Shown piece after piece: positions 26,306 through 34,537 of a stretch of DNA of 39,432 bases. The notes beneath the pieces were generated by a model. The model was given only the letters and a program-made list of their open reading frames with translations, did not search any database and had not been told where the DNA came from. The stretch's first letter is position 1, and each line of letters starts with the position of its first letter. This DNA comes from CAYUYV01 sp050331455 (GTDB lineage Bacteria; Pseudomonadota; Alphaproteobacteria; JAJFIK01), in contig JBHJGV010000060.1 in NCBI GenBank assembly GCA_050331455.1, forward strand, positions 1 to 39,432, in the 5' to 3' direction. The translations under genes and the position numbers were made by a program.

Positions 26306-26749
26306 ATGGACCTTTATGAGTTGCTGGATCTGGTGGCCTCCCAGTGGAACAAGATCGATTCCGTCTGGAACTTCTTCCTGTGGATCCACCTGACGATCCT
26401 CGGTGCCCTGATGATCGTGGATCGCCATGTCTCGGTGGTGGAGCGCACCATCGCCATGCTGATTTATATCGGCTTCCTGGTGATTAACTACCAGGGCATG
26501 GTGGCGGCCTATGGATATTTCGAGGCATTGATCCTCCAGGTGAGGGAGTATCCCAATCCTGAAAACGCCGATTATGTGCTCACCTTCCTGACCCGGATGC
26601 CGGCCAGGCTGTCCCCGACCCTGATCAACGCGATTTACCTGCTGGGCGTGGTTTTGACCGGCGCGGCCTTGGTGTTGGTCAACCGCTTCGTTGACGCCAA
26701 GCTGCGCCTGCGGGCCGAGTTTCAAGCCATGTGGCACCGGGATATTTGA
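26306..26749 (+). CDS. Integral membrane protein of unknown function
   Basis: A 147-residue protein with GGGAGGAGCC upstream of ATG 26306. Hydropathy by eye shows three transmembrane helices: FFLWIHLTILGALMIV (~23-39), ERTIAMLIYIGFLVINYQG (~46-64) and INAIYLLGVVLTGAALVLV (~106-125). A short loop lies between helices 2 and 3, and the tail is basic and helical (RFVDAKLRLRAEF). It follows the alcohol dehydrogenase by 29 bases and may be co-transcribed with it. I recognise no family. Its last 28 bases overlap the antitoxin-like gene on the opposite strand. Confidence 0.8.
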   Translation: MDLYELLDLVASQWNKIDSVWNFFLWIHLTILGALMIVDRHVSVVERTIAMLIYIGFLVINYQGMVAAYGYFEALILQVREYPNPENADYVLTFLTRMPARLSPTLINAIYLLGVVLTGAALVLVNRFVDAKLRLRAEFQAMWHRDI

Positions 26750-26931
26750 CGGTGGACATCCCGTGGGACGGTCTGCTCCGCGCAAAACGGGAGGGTCCTC
26801 ACATCCTCGTCCATGGCGATGCGAAGGAGGTTTCGCGCTTCGTCCTCCAAGGAGCGTCCGTTTCTGGCTGCACGAATGCTCCGGTGACGCTTCAGGACGT
26901 AATCCAGATTGTGGATCCGGAGGTCCGTCAC
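26722..26931 (-). CDS. FitA/StbC-like ribbon-helix-helix antitoxin, apparently orphan
   Basis: A 69-residue protein beginning with GTG 26931. Residues 2-45 (TDLRIHNLDYVLKRHRSIRA then ARNGRSLEDEARNLLRIAMD) match the FitA/VapB-type ribbon-helix-helix DNA-binding domain, including the HGRSMEEE-like loop typical of those antitoxins. Such proteins neutralise a PIN-domain toxin encoded just downstream. Here the downstream side is the end of the membrane-protein gene and no PIN gene is present. The last 20 residues do not look like a toxin-binding tail. No clear ribosome site is seen. It may be a relic of a toxin-antitoxin pair. Confidence 0.55.
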   Translation of the reverse strand: MTDLRIHNLDYVLKRHRSIRAARNGRSLEDEARNLLRIAMDEDVRTLPFCAEQTVPRDVHRQISRCHMA

Positions 26932-27047
26932 GGACCGTCTTGCCTGCGATGGTCACAAACAGTCTTTGCCCATGCGGCTTGATGGTCGCGTTTTCAAGGC
27001 TGGATCGTCGGGATCGGTCACCCTCAAAGGGGATAATCGCGAACCGT

Positions 27048-27320
27048 TCATTGGCCGGAACTCACCAGACCCTGCCAGATGGGCCAGCAGGTGGCTTTGC
27101 CTTCGGCCTTGAGCGCTTCGAAAGCGGTGGTCTGGGCGGCTTGCGCCGTGGCGCCGGCCTGGGTCATGGTGAAATCGTCCGCGCCCGTACACCAGACATA
27201 GAATTGGTGGGAGCCGTTGAGGGCGCGGGCCTCCTGGCTTGAATCGAGGGCCTCAGAGGCGAAAACAGTGGACGAAACGGCGCTGAGCAACAGCACACAG
27301 ACGGCGCGCTTGAAGGTCAT
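27048..27320 (-). CDS. Small secreted protein of unknown function, 90 aa
   Basis: ATG 27320, with GGGAG upstream, begins a clean signal peptide (MTFKRAVCVLLLSAVSSTVF, cleaved after AS-like residues ~20-22). The mature ~68 residues are Ala/Gln-rich and contain two cysteines (VWCTGADDF and KATCWPIW) that could form one disulfide. A central helix TQAGATAQAAQTTAFEALK stands out. It lies 63 bases downstream of the cinA-like stop on the same strand. No known family. Confidence 0.65.
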   Translation of the reverse strand: MTFKRAVCVLLLSAVSSTVFASEALDSSQEARALNGSHQFYVWCTGADDFTMTQAGATAQAAQTTAFEALKAEGKATCWPIWQGLVSSGQ

Positions 27321-27383
27321 CACGGGCTCCCATCACGGTGATGGTGTGATCAGACCACGAATTCCTTGCCCGTCCCTTGCCCC

Positions 27384-28160
27384 TCATCCCATGTCTTCAA
27401 TCGGCTCTTGGCCCAGATCGCGGATCGCCTGGCGGATGGCCGACACGGCCGCCTCCAACATGTCCGGATCCGTGGCCCGGGCCACGACGCTGACCCCGAA
27501 CTGGCGGTTCCGATAGAAGGGATAAGAGCCGATCCGCACGTCCGGAAACTGCGCCTGGATCGCGCCGAGGGGCTCGGCCAGATGCCCTTCGGCCAGATGA
27601 GCGCCCACGGTGTGGCTTTCCATTTTCGGGCCGCCGACCAGCCGCGGCACGACGGAGACCATCATGGCCTTGGCGATGGCGGGCACGCCGGCCATCACGA
27701 AAACATTGCCAAGCTGAAAGCCCGGCGCCTTGCTGACCGGATTGTCGATCAGCTCCGCACCGTTGGGGATCCGGGTCATGCGGCGGCGCGCGGCGGTAAA
27801 TTCGCCGGGCGGGTAATGGGCTTCGAGCAACGCAACCGCGTCCGCCCGCTCGCCGATGGGCACGCCGAAAGCGGCGGCAATGGCATCGGCCGTGATGTCG
27901 TCATGGGTCGGCCCGATGCCGCCGGTCGTGAAGACGTAAGTGCAGGAGGCGCGCAGGGCATTCACCGCCTCCACGATCCGGTCCTGCACGTCCGGCACGA
28001 CCCGCGCCTCTATGACCTGGATGCCCAGCGCCCCCAGCTCATTGGCGATCATGCTGATATTGGTATCCTGGGTCCGGCCCGAGAGCACCTCGTCCCCGAT
28101 GATGAGGATGCCAGCCGTCTTCACCGTATCCGTCGACCCGTCCTTCGCCCCATCCGTCAT
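27384..28160 (-). CDS. CinA-like molybdopterin-binding domain protein
   Basis: A 258-residue protein of the MoCF/CinA N-terminal family. The domain reads AGILIIGDEVLSGRTQDTN near the start, then TTGGIGPTHDDITADAI (the family's GGxGPTxDD loop) and NPVSKAPGFQLGNVFVMAGVP. The C-terminal half has the KOW-like segment of single-domain CinA proteins, while the nicotinamide-nucleotide amidase (PncC) domain is absent, as in many alphaproteobacterial versions. ATG 28160 is preferred, and ATG 28196 would overlap sfsA. It is divergent from sfsA with only 21 bases between starts. Confidence 0.88.
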   Translation of the reverse strand: MTDGAKDGSTDTVKTAGILIIGDEVLSGRTQDTNISMIANELGALGIQVIEARVVPDVQDRIVEAVNALRASCTYVFTTGGIGPTHDDITADAIAAAFGVPIGERADAVALLEAHYPPGEFTAARRRMTRIPNGAELIDNPVSKAPGFQLGNVFVMAGVPAIAKAMMVSVVPRLVGGPKMESHTVGAHLAEGHLAEPLGAIQAQFPDVRIGSYPFYRNRQFGVSVVARATDPDMLEAAVSAIRQAIRDLGQEPIEDMG

Positions 28161-28181
28161 TCCGGTGTTCCCGTTATTGCC

Positions 28182-28904
28182 ATGGATCTTCCCCATCTTG
28201 TCTGCGGCCGGCTTGAACGGCGCTACCAACGATTTTTGTGTGATGTAACACTGAAGTCCGGCGAAACGATCACCGCACACTGCCCCAACCCCGGATCCAT
28301 GATGGGCCTGAAGGATGTGGGCCTGCCTGTGTGGCTCTCGACCAGCGAAAATCCCAAACGCAAGCTCAAACACACGCTGGAACTCGTGGAGGCGGACGGC
28401 ACGCTGGTCGGCATTCACACGGGCCGACCGAATGGACTCGCCGAGGAAGCCATTCTGGCCGGTGCGATCCCGGAGCTTGCCGGCTATGCCGGTCTGCGCC
28501 GGGAGGTGCGTTATGGCGAGAACAGTCGCATCGACCTGCTGCTGGAGGACGGACCAGACCCGCGCCCCTGCTATGTGGAGGTCAAGAATGTCCATCTGCG
28601 GCGGACGGGCCGGCTTGCGGAGTTTCCGGATAGCGTGACGAGCCGCGGCGCCAAACATCTCGCGGAACTGGCGGCGATGGCGGCGTCGGGTGCCCGGGCG
28701 GTCATGCTGTTCATCATTCAGCGGGGCGACTGCGATCGCCTGCGCATGGCCGCAGACCTGGATCCCACCTACGCCAAGGCCTTCCGGGAGGCTCTCCGGG
28801 GCGGCGTCGAGGCCCTGGCCTATGGCTGCACCATCAGCGAGACCGCCATCCGGGTGACCCGGCCCCTGCCCATCGACGCGCCGGAGCCGTCTGGCGGGAA
28901 TTGA
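28182..28904 (+). CDS. sfsA: Sugar fermentation stimulation protein SfsA
   Basis: A 240-residue SfsA-family protein with an OB-like N-domain and a PD-(D/E)xK nuclease-like C-domain. The role is poorly defined, with links to sugar metabolism regulation and DNA binding in E. coli. Family landmarks are CGRLERRYQRFLCDVTLKSG, HCPNPGSMMGL, YGENSRIDLLL, then EVKNVHLRRTGRLAEFPDSV and the TSRGAKHL block, where D, E and K residues form the nuclease-like site. The frame is open upstream, but ATG 28182 gives the family start and length. Confidence 0.93.
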   Translation: MDLPHLVCGRLERRYQRFLCDVTLKSGETITAHCPNPGSMMGLKDVGLPVWLSTSENPKRKLKHTLELVEADGTLVGIHTGRPNGLAEEAILAGAIPELAGYAGLRREVRYGENSRIDLLLEDGPDPRPCYVEVKNVHLRRTGRLAEFPDSVTSRGAKHLAELAAMAASGARAVMLFIIQRGDCDRLRMAADLDPTYAKAFREALRGGVEALAYGCTISETAIRVTRPLPIDAPEPSGGN

Positions 28905-28921
28905 GACCGGGTGTGGGAATT

Positions 28922-28953
28922 CTTAAGCCGCCGCCTTAAGTGTGGGCTAGAAT
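28922..28953 (+). promoter_or_regulatory. Inverted repeat and possible -10 box upstream of map
   Basis: Two CTTAAG palindromes (28922-28927 and 28935-28940) are separated by 7 bases. TAGAAT at 28948-28953 could be a -10 box, 32 bases before the map start. No convincing -35 is present, so the promoter call is tentative. Confidence 0.3.
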
Positions 28954-28984
28954 GGCCGAAACGTAGGTGCAGGAGACCCGAATT

Positions 28985-29854
28985 ATGAACGAACCCGCCC
29001 TCAAGGACCCCGATGAGCGGCTCGCCGCCAGCATTCCCCTGCATGGGCCCGAGGAATTCGAGGGTATGCGCAAGGCCGGGGCCCTCGCGGCAGCCTGTCT
29101 GGACATGATCGCGGAGCATGTGGCGCCGGGCGTCACCACGGAGCGGCTCGACCAGCTCGCCCACGATTTCATCCTGGATCATGGCGCGATCCCGGCCCCG
29201 CTGCATTACCGCGGCTTTCCCAAGTCGATCTGCACGTCCTTCAACCATGTGGTCTGCCACGGCATTCCCGGCGATCGGGAGATCAAGCCGGAAGACTGCC
29301 TGAACATCGACGTCACGGTGATTCTGGACGGCTGGCATGGCGACTCCAGCCGCATGTATGGCGGCGGCGCGCTCAAAAAGAAGACGGAACGCCTGATCGA
29401 TGTGACCTTCGAATGCCTGATGCGGGGCATCCGCGTCGTGCGCCCCGGGGCGACCCTGGGCGATATCGGGCACGCCATTCAGTCCTACGCCGAATCGGAG
29501 CGCTGTTCCGTCGTGCGGGATTTCTGCGGTCACGGCCTGGGCCGGCGCTTCCACGAGCCGCCCAATGTGGTCCATTTCGGCCGGCCGGGTCAGGGTGCCA
29601 TCCTGCGCGAGGGCATGTTCTTCACCATCGAGCCCATGATCAATCTCGGCAAATTCAACGTGAAAGTGCTGAGTGACGGCTGGACGGCCGTGACGCGGGA
29701 CAAGTCCCTCAGCGCCCAGTTTGAACACTCCATCGGCGTCACGGCGACGGGGTGCGAAATCTTCACCCTGTCGCCCCGGGGCCTGCACAAGCCGACCGCG
29801 GAAGAACAGCCGGTGATCGACGCCTTGGTGGACGCAAGCGCGTCCGCCGCCTGA
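28985..29854 (+). CDS. map: Methionine aminopeptidase, type I
   Basis: A 289-residue enzyme that removes the initiator Met from new proteins and needs two metal ions. The pita-bread fold motifs are complete: FNHVVCHGIPGDREIKPED (substrate His), NIDVTVILDGWHGDSSRMY (two Asp ligands), CGHGLGRRFHEPPNV (His ligand), FTIEPMIN and AQFEHSIGVT (two Glu ligands). The N-terminal extension of ~20 residues is longer than in E. coli. GGAG precedes ATG 28985 by 9-10 bases. It lies 80 bases after sfsA. Confidence 0.96.
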   Translation: MNEPALKDPDERLAASIPLHGPEEFEGMRKAGALAAACLDMIAEHVAPGVTTERLDQLAHDFILDHGAIPAPLHYRGFPKSICTSFNHVVCHGIPGDREIKPEDCLNIDVTVILDGWHGDSSRMYGGGALKKKTERLIDVTFECLMRGIRVVRPGATLGDIGHAIQSYAESERCSVVRDFCGHGLGRRFHEPPNVVHFGRPGQGAILREGMFFTIEPMINLGKFNVKVLSDGWTAVTRDKSLSAQFEHSIGVTATGCEIFTLSPRGLHKPTAEEQPVIDALVDASASAA

Positions 29855-29906
29855 GGCACGGGCCAACCACCGTTCACAGGCTGCGGCAGAACGAGGATCG
29901 GGGGTG

Positions 29907-30854
29907 ATGGGGATGGGGCGAGACTCGGTGCGGCTGACACGCTGGCATGAACGGGATCGGCCCCGGTCGTCGAAGCCGCTCGCGCCGCAGGCCGACAAGG
30001 GAGATCAGCACCCGGACACGAGGACGCGGGATGCCCAATCGCGGCTGGACCGGTCGGGGTTGGCCGACACACCGCTGTTTTCTCCCATGGACGCGCCGGT
30101 GACGCCGCCTGCCGGCGGCGGCGAGGACGCCGCGCGCCCAGCCTCCAGCACGGCCGAGGCGCCGGCGGCGAAAGCCAAACCCCATTATCACGGCCACCGG
30201 GACCGCCTGCGCGAGCGCTTTCTCGCCGCCGGTGTCGAGGGGCTGCAGGACTACGAACTTCTGGAACTGATTCTGTTCCGGGCCATGCCGCGGCGGGACG
30301 TGAAGCCCCTCGCCAAGGCGCTCCTGGAGCGCTTCGGCGGCCTGGCCGGCGTTCTGGCCGCCGACATCGAACGCCTGACTGAAGTGTCAGGCATCGGACA
30401 GGCAGTAGCCATCGAGCTAAAGCTGGTCTATGGCGTGTCGGTCAAGCTGCTCCAGGAGCAAGTGCTCGACAAGCCTTTGCTCTCCAGCTCTAGCCAGCTG
30501 TTCGATTATTTGCGGGCCCGTCTGTCCACGGAAAAGATCGAACAGTTCCGAATCCTGTTCCTGGACAACAAGAACCGTCTCATCGCGGATGAAATGCAGC
30601 AGCAGGGCACCGTCAACCATACGCCGGTTTACACGCGGGAAGTGATTCGCCGGGCTCTCGAACTCCACGCCTCCGCCATCATCCTGGTGCACAATCATCC
30701 CTCCGGCGATCCCTCGCCGTCCCGCGATGACGTCTCCATGACCATGAAAATCATCGAGGCCGGCCGCACCATGAATATCCGGGTGCATGATCATCTGATT
30801 GTGGGCCGGAGCCGTGTCCTGTCCCTGCGCCAGGAAGGCTATATGGGCGCATGA
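29907..30854 (+). CDS. radC: RadC/YeeS family JAB-domain protein
   Basis: A 315-residue protein. The first ~95 residues are Pro/Arg/Ala-rich and probably disordered. A helix-hairpin-helix region follows (LQDYELLELILFRAMPRRD, then LTEVSGIGQAVAIELK), and then the JAB/MPN metalloprotease-like domain with HNHPSGDPSPSRDD carrying the His, His, Asp zinc ligands. The historic link to DNA repair is doubtful and the true role is unsettled. Starts at 29907 and 29913 are both possible. A start further in is not excluded given the long disordered tail. It follows map in a conserved map-radC order (52-base gap). Confidence 0.9.
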   Translation: MGMGRDSVRLTRWHERDRPRSSKPLAPQADKGDQHPDTRTRDAQSRLDRSGLADTPLFSPMDAPVTPPAGGGEDAARPASSTAEAPAAKAKPHYHGHRDRLRERFLAAGVEGLQDYELLELILFRAMPRRDVKPLAKALLERFGGLAGVLAADIERLTEVSGIGQAVAIELKLVYGVSVKLLQEQVLDKPLLSSSSQLFDYLRARLSTEKIEQFRILFLDNKNRLIADEMQQQGTVNHTPVYTREVIRRALELHASAIILVHNHPSGDPSPSRDDVSMTMKIIEAGRTMNIRVHDHLIVGRSRVLSLRQEGYMGA

Positions 30855-30862
30855 GGGTGGTT

Positions 30863-31285
30863 TCAGGCCGGACCGACCGAGCCCGGCCCGTTGAGCCCCG
30901 GACTTCGAAACATTCGGGCGGCGGCGTAGGCCGCGGCGGGCATGAGCAGAACGGCCGTCACGGACATCCAGACCGGCGGCTGGATGCGCAGGAGCATCCA
31001 ACCCGCGCCGGCGAGCAGCATGATGACCACGGCCCAGCCCGGCCATTCCGCGCCTTCAGCGACCTTGAAGGCCACGCTCGCCCCCACGAAGACGCCAAGG
31101 CCCCAGGCCACGAGGACCGCGACGGCCTTCATGGGCACCTGTTCCACGATTGGCGCGAGCGAATCCTCATCGGTCAGGCGCACACCCGGCGGCGTCGGGA
31201 ACATGGCGTGTCCGACAGCCTCCACAAAGGCCGTGACCAGAATTCCCGCGATGACACCAGCCAGGAGACCGACAAAAGGTCGCAT
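30863..31285 (-). CDS. Predicted four-helix membrane protein
   Basis: A 140-residue protein, GGAGG 6-7 bases before ATG 31285. Four hydrophobic helices are visible: FVGLLAGVIAGILVTAFVEA (~4-23), VPMKAVAVLVAWGLGVFVGA (~53-72), WPGWAVVIMLLAGAGWMLL (~82-100) and VWMSVTAVLLMPAAAYAAA (~106-124). The pattern resembles small uncharacterised membrane proteins common in Alphaproteobacteria, without an assignable function. It is convergent with radC (8-base gap) and divergent from the phytochrome gene. Confidence 0.8.
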   Translation of the reverse strand: MRPFVGLLAGVIAGILVTAFVEAVGHAMFPTPPGVRLTDEDSLAPIVEQVPMKAVAVLVAWGLGVFVGASVAFKVAEGAEWPGWAVVIMLLAGAGWMLLRIQPPVWMSVTAVLLMPAAAYAAARMFRSPGLNGPGSVGPA

Positions 31286-31458
31286 GGGTATCCTCCACTC
31301 CATTTGCGCCAACCTGACCGGGGCCGCCGTCGGACGCAATGGCAAAAAGACGGGTCGGCGTTGCAATACAGGCAGGATCCGTCCATCTGCGCGCTCCCCC
31401 TTATGCCCCACTTTCTCCAGCCGAAGAAGGGTCCCGGCTCCGATCCTTCACCACTCCC

Positions 31459-31475
31459 TAAGGGTCTTTCCCTTA
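31459..31475. promoter_or_regulatory. Inverted repeat just upstream of the phytochrome start
   Basis: taaggg (31459-31464) and ccctta (31470-31475) with a 5-base spacer, 13 bases before the ATG. It could be an operator, possibly autoregulatory for the FixJ-like regulator, or an mRNA hairpin controlling translation. The start has no strong ribosome site. Confidence 0.3.
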
Positions 31476-31488
31476 TGCCGGACCGGTC

Positions 31489-33825
31489 ATGGAAAACCCT
31501 GGACACGATGTCATGGTGCCGAGCCCGCCGGATGCAGCGCCCTTCGCCACGTGCGAGCGCGATCCCATCCATGTGCCCGGTCGCATCCAGCCCTATGGCA
31601 CACTCATCGCGACCGACCGGGCCACCGGGCGCTTGACCCATGTGACGATGCCTTTGCGCCCGGACCCTGCCATCAGCGGCGTCACCCTCACCGACATTCT
31701 GGGCGTCGACCAAATGCGCCGCCTTGAGGCGGAGGATTTGAAGCCGGATCGCCCTGGCCTGTTCCGGACCTGGCGCGCAACGGTCCGCTTTCCCGGTCGG
31801 CCGCCGCTAAGCCGGACGCTGATCGCCCACAATACCGGCACGGGGGCACAGGCGCGGCGCATTCTCGAATTCCTGCCGGAGGCCCCGGGCGGCTCCGCCG
31901 GACCCATCGACCTTGCCAATCCCTCGGATCTGATACGCCGCCTCCAGGGATGCTCGTCGGTCGACGCCGTCCTCAATGTGGCGGTGCAGATATGCCAGGA
32001 AATCACAGGGTTCGAGCGGGTCATGGTCTACCGCTTCGGCCCCGACGGCCACGGTGAAGTGATTCGTGAGGCAAGTGACGGACCGGACCGCTTCCTCGGC
32101 CATGTCTTTCCGGACAGCGACATTCCACCCCCGGCGCGGGCGCTGTACCGGCGCAATACGATCCGGATTATCCCGGATGTCGATGCCACGCCCGCGCCCA
32201 TCCAGGCGCTTGAAGCCGGAAAGGCCGTCCAGCCCTTGGACCTCAGCCACGCCATCCTCCGCGCCGTGGCGCCGGTGCATATCACGTATCTGAAGAACAT
32301 GGGCGTGCGGGCGTCCCTGTCGATCTCGCTGATGGTTCAGGGGGAGCTGTGGGGCCTCGTCCTGTGCCACCACGCGGCCCCACGGCACTGCAGTCCCATG
32401 GCCCTGCAGATCCTGGAAATGCTGGGCGATGTGGCCAGCAGCACGATCGAGCGCCTCGAGCTCGAGACCCGCCTCGCCCGGCTCCGCAAGGCCATCGCCG
32501 TGACCCGGGATGCCCGGGATGCCCGGGAAAAGCCCGAGGACGGACCGATTGCCGAGGCGATCCTGTCCCGGATCAAGGCCCTGTGCGCTTGTGACGGCAT
32601 CGTCGGACGCATTGCGGGGCAACCGGTCCGGCATGGTCCGGGCCCGGACGCCCACCAGCTCGAGCCGATCCTGGCCCAACAGGCCCGCGCCCGGGTCTCG
32701 TTCCTCAATGGGCTCGGGAACCGGCTGGGGAACGACAGCCGGAGGGGGCAGGAGCCGGGCGCCATTGCCTGGGGTGGCGGGGCCTTTGTGCCCCTCGACG
32801 CGGCCTCGGACGACTATTTGTTCCTCGCCCGGCGGAGCATCGTGCAGGACCGCCGCTGGGGCGGGATGCCCCATCATGACAAGGCCCTGGGTCCGCGCCG
32901 TTCCTTCGAGACCTGGCGCGAGCGGGTGACGGACCGTTGCAAGGCCTTCGAGCCGGATCTGGCCGAGGTGTTGGAAATCATCCGCCAGGGACTGAATTTC
33001 GACCGCAAGAGCCAATCGGCCTGCGCCCCCGATCGCCCCCCTCAGGCCCGGCCGGCCGGCGACGATGCTCAGCGGATCGGCAATGCGCCTGAAGGGCAGC
33101 GGGCGGAACATCTGGCGGCCATGGGGGACCTCGCGTCCGGCCTCGCCCATGAACTCAACCAGCCGCTTTCCTCGATCATCAACTACGCGGCCACCTGTAA
33201 TCTTCTTTTGGGCCAGGCCAATGCCCATGCCGCGGCAGCGTCCGACAGCGCCACCCTGGCCCCCCTTGTCGAGACCATGCTGGACGAGGCCAAACGGGCC
33301 GGCGAGATCGTCCGCCGGCTGCGCCGTTTTATGCAGACGGGCACCTTCGAGCCGGCGCTGATCGACCTGACCGAAACCGTCCGCCTTGCCCTGAAGCTTG
33401 CCCTCACGCCTGACCAAAGAGCGGGTTTGAGGGTCGCTTTCGACGCCCCGCGGGAGGGGCCCTTCGTGCTCGCCGACGATGTTCAGATTCAGCAGGTGGT
33501 CTTCAACCTGATCCGTAATGCCTGTGACGCCATGACCGGCCAGGCTGAACGATTGCTCGACTTGAGGATCGAAGGGACCGCAGGCGACTTTGTGACCGTT
33601 CGCGTCATGGATAACGGACCGGGGATCACAGACACTGTCCTTAATCGGATGTTCGATGCCCATGTCACCACAAAGACGGATGGCATGGGCATCGGACTAT
33701 CCCTGAGCCGGTCCATCGTCCAGGCCCATGGCGGAACCATGGGTGCTCACAATCACGCAACGGGGGCGGAAGTCTTTTTCAGCCTGCCCTTGGCACCCGA
33801 AGAGGCTCTCGATGACCAGGCCTGA
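31489..33825 (+). CDS. Bacteriophytochrome histidine kinase
   Basis: A 778-residue red/far-red light sensor kinase. Domain order is PAS (~20-120), GAF (~145-325), PHY (~330-500), HisKA (~540-610), HATPase (~650-770). Cys22 in TCERDPIHVPGRIQPYG is the expected biliverdin attachment site. The chromophore-pocket block reads FPDSDIP (207-213; usual form FPASDIP), keeping the key Asp211. His264 (APVHITYLKNMG) and His295 (CHHAAPR) are in place. The PHY tongue keeps WGGMP and PRRSFETW. The kinase has H-box LAHELNQPLSS (His554), of the FixL/DctB kind, and GMGIGLSLSRSIV. No heme oxygenase gene is nearby. The gene overlaps the response regulator by 14 bases. Confidence 0.93.
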   Translation: MENPGHDVMVPSPPDAAPFATCERDPIHVPGRIQPYGTLIATDRATGRLTHVTMPLRPDPAISGVTLTDILGVDQMRRLEAEDLKPDRPGLFRTWRATVRFPGRPPLSRTLIAHNTGTGAQARRILEFLPEAPGGSAGPIDLANPSDLIRRLQGCSSVDAVLNVAVQICQEITGFERVMVYRFGPDGHGEVIREASDGPDRFLGHVFPDSDIPPPARALYRRNTIRIIPDVDATPAPIQALEAGKAVQPLDLSHAILRAVAPVHITYLKNMGVRASLSISLMVQGELWGLVLCHHAAPRHCSPMALQILEMLGDVASSTIERLELETRLARLRKAIAVTRDARDAREKPEDGPIAEAILSRIKALCACDGIVGRIAGQPVRHGPGPDAHQLEPILAQQARARVSFLNGLGNRLGNDSRRGQEPGAIAWGGGAFVPLDAASDDYLFLARRSIVQDRRWGGMPHHDKALGPRRSFETWRERVTDRCKAFEPDLAEVLEIIRQGLNFDRKSQSACAPDRPPQARPAGDDAQRIGNAPEGQRAEHLAAMGDLASGLAHELNQPLSSIINYAATCNLLLGQANAHAAAASDSATLAPLVETMLDEAKRAGEIVRRLRRFMQTGTFEPALIDLTETVRLALKLALTPDQRAGLRVAFDAPREGPFVLADDVQIQQVVFNLIRNACDAMTGQAERLLDLRIEGTAGDFVTVRVMDNGPGITDTVLNRMFDAHVTTKTDGMGIGLSLSRSIVQAHGGTMGAHNHATGAEVFFSLPLAPEEALDDQA

Positions 33826-34471
33826 CGCCCCGGCAAAAGAGTCATCCGACGCGAAGCTGCCCATTGTCATTGTGGATGATGACGGGTCGGTCCGTCAGTC
33901 TACGGCCATGCTGCTGCGCGCCTTGGGCCATGAGGTTCGTTTCTATGACAATGGGCCGGCCTTTCTGGATGCAGAACGGGGGGATGCCCCTTTCTGCCTG
34001 ATCCTCGATATGCGCATGACCCCCATGGACGGGTTCGAGGTCTTCGAGCAGGTCAAGCGTCTGCCTGCGACGGTGCCGACCCTGTTCCTGACCGGGACGG
34101 GGGACATCCCCATGGCGGTCGAAGCCATGCGCCGGGGCGCCCTCGATTTTATCGAGAAACCGGCAAGCCCCCAGGTGCTGCTCGATGCCATTGAGCGGGC
34201 CGGATCGGTGTTCGCCACCCAAGGCACCGGCCAGGATGCGGGCACCGCTCCGGCGGAAGCGCCGCACACGCCGCTCACCCGTCGGGAACAGGACGTGCTC
34301 GACCTTCTGGTGCAGGGCATGACGAACAAGGCCATCGGTCGCGAGTTATCAATCAGTCCAAGGACGGTCGAGATCCACCGGTCCCGGATCAAACAGAAAC
34401 TGTCGGCCAGCAATCTGGCCGAGCTCATGCGCTATGCACGCAAAAGCCGCCCAGGCTCCGTGGACGGCTGA
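33812..34471 (+). CDS. FixJ/NarL-type response regulator
   Basis: A 219-residue regulator. The receiver domain (~17-125) has the acidic pocket DDD (22-24), phospho-acceptor Asp66 in ILDMRM, Thr94 in LTGTGD and Lys116 in EKPA. A LuxR-type helix-turn-helix follows (~152-210; LTRREQDVLDLLVQGMTNKA and ISPRTVEIHRSRIKQKL), as in FixJ. The start ATG 33812 lies inside the end of the phytochrome gene, so the two are translated together and surely form a cognate pair. It should act as a light-controlled transcription factor. Its targets are unknown. Confidence 0.93.
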   Translation: MTRPDAPAKESSDAKLPIVIVDDDGSVRQSTAMLLRALGHEVRFYDNGPAFLDAERGDAPFCLILDMRMTPMDGFEVFEQVKRLPATVPTLFLTGTGDIPMAVEAMRRGALDFIEKPASPQVLLDAIERAGSVFATQGTGQDAGTAPAEAPHTPLTRREQDVLDLLVQGMTNKAIGRELSISPRTVEIHRSRIKQKLSASNLAELMRYARKSRPGSVDG

Positions 34472-34479
34472 AGAAAGGG

Positions 34480-34511
34480 GGATCCCTGGGGCGGGCAAGC
34501 GCCGGGGATCC
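34480..34511. terminator. Hairpin between the response regulator and pseF
   Basis: ggatccc (34480-34486) and gggatcc (34505-34511) pair over 7 bp with an 18-base loop, 9 bases after the regulator stop and 27 beyond the convergent pseF stop. No T-tract is present, so its termination role is uncertain. Confidence 0.4.
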
Positions 34512-34537
34512 GGATCCGGTTCAGGCACAAGGCGCCA

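Noticed and set aside
28923..28939. Possible CtrA site (TTAA-N-TTAA) before map
   Set aside because: The spacing is 9, not the 7 of the CtrA consensus, so I list it only as an inverted repeat.
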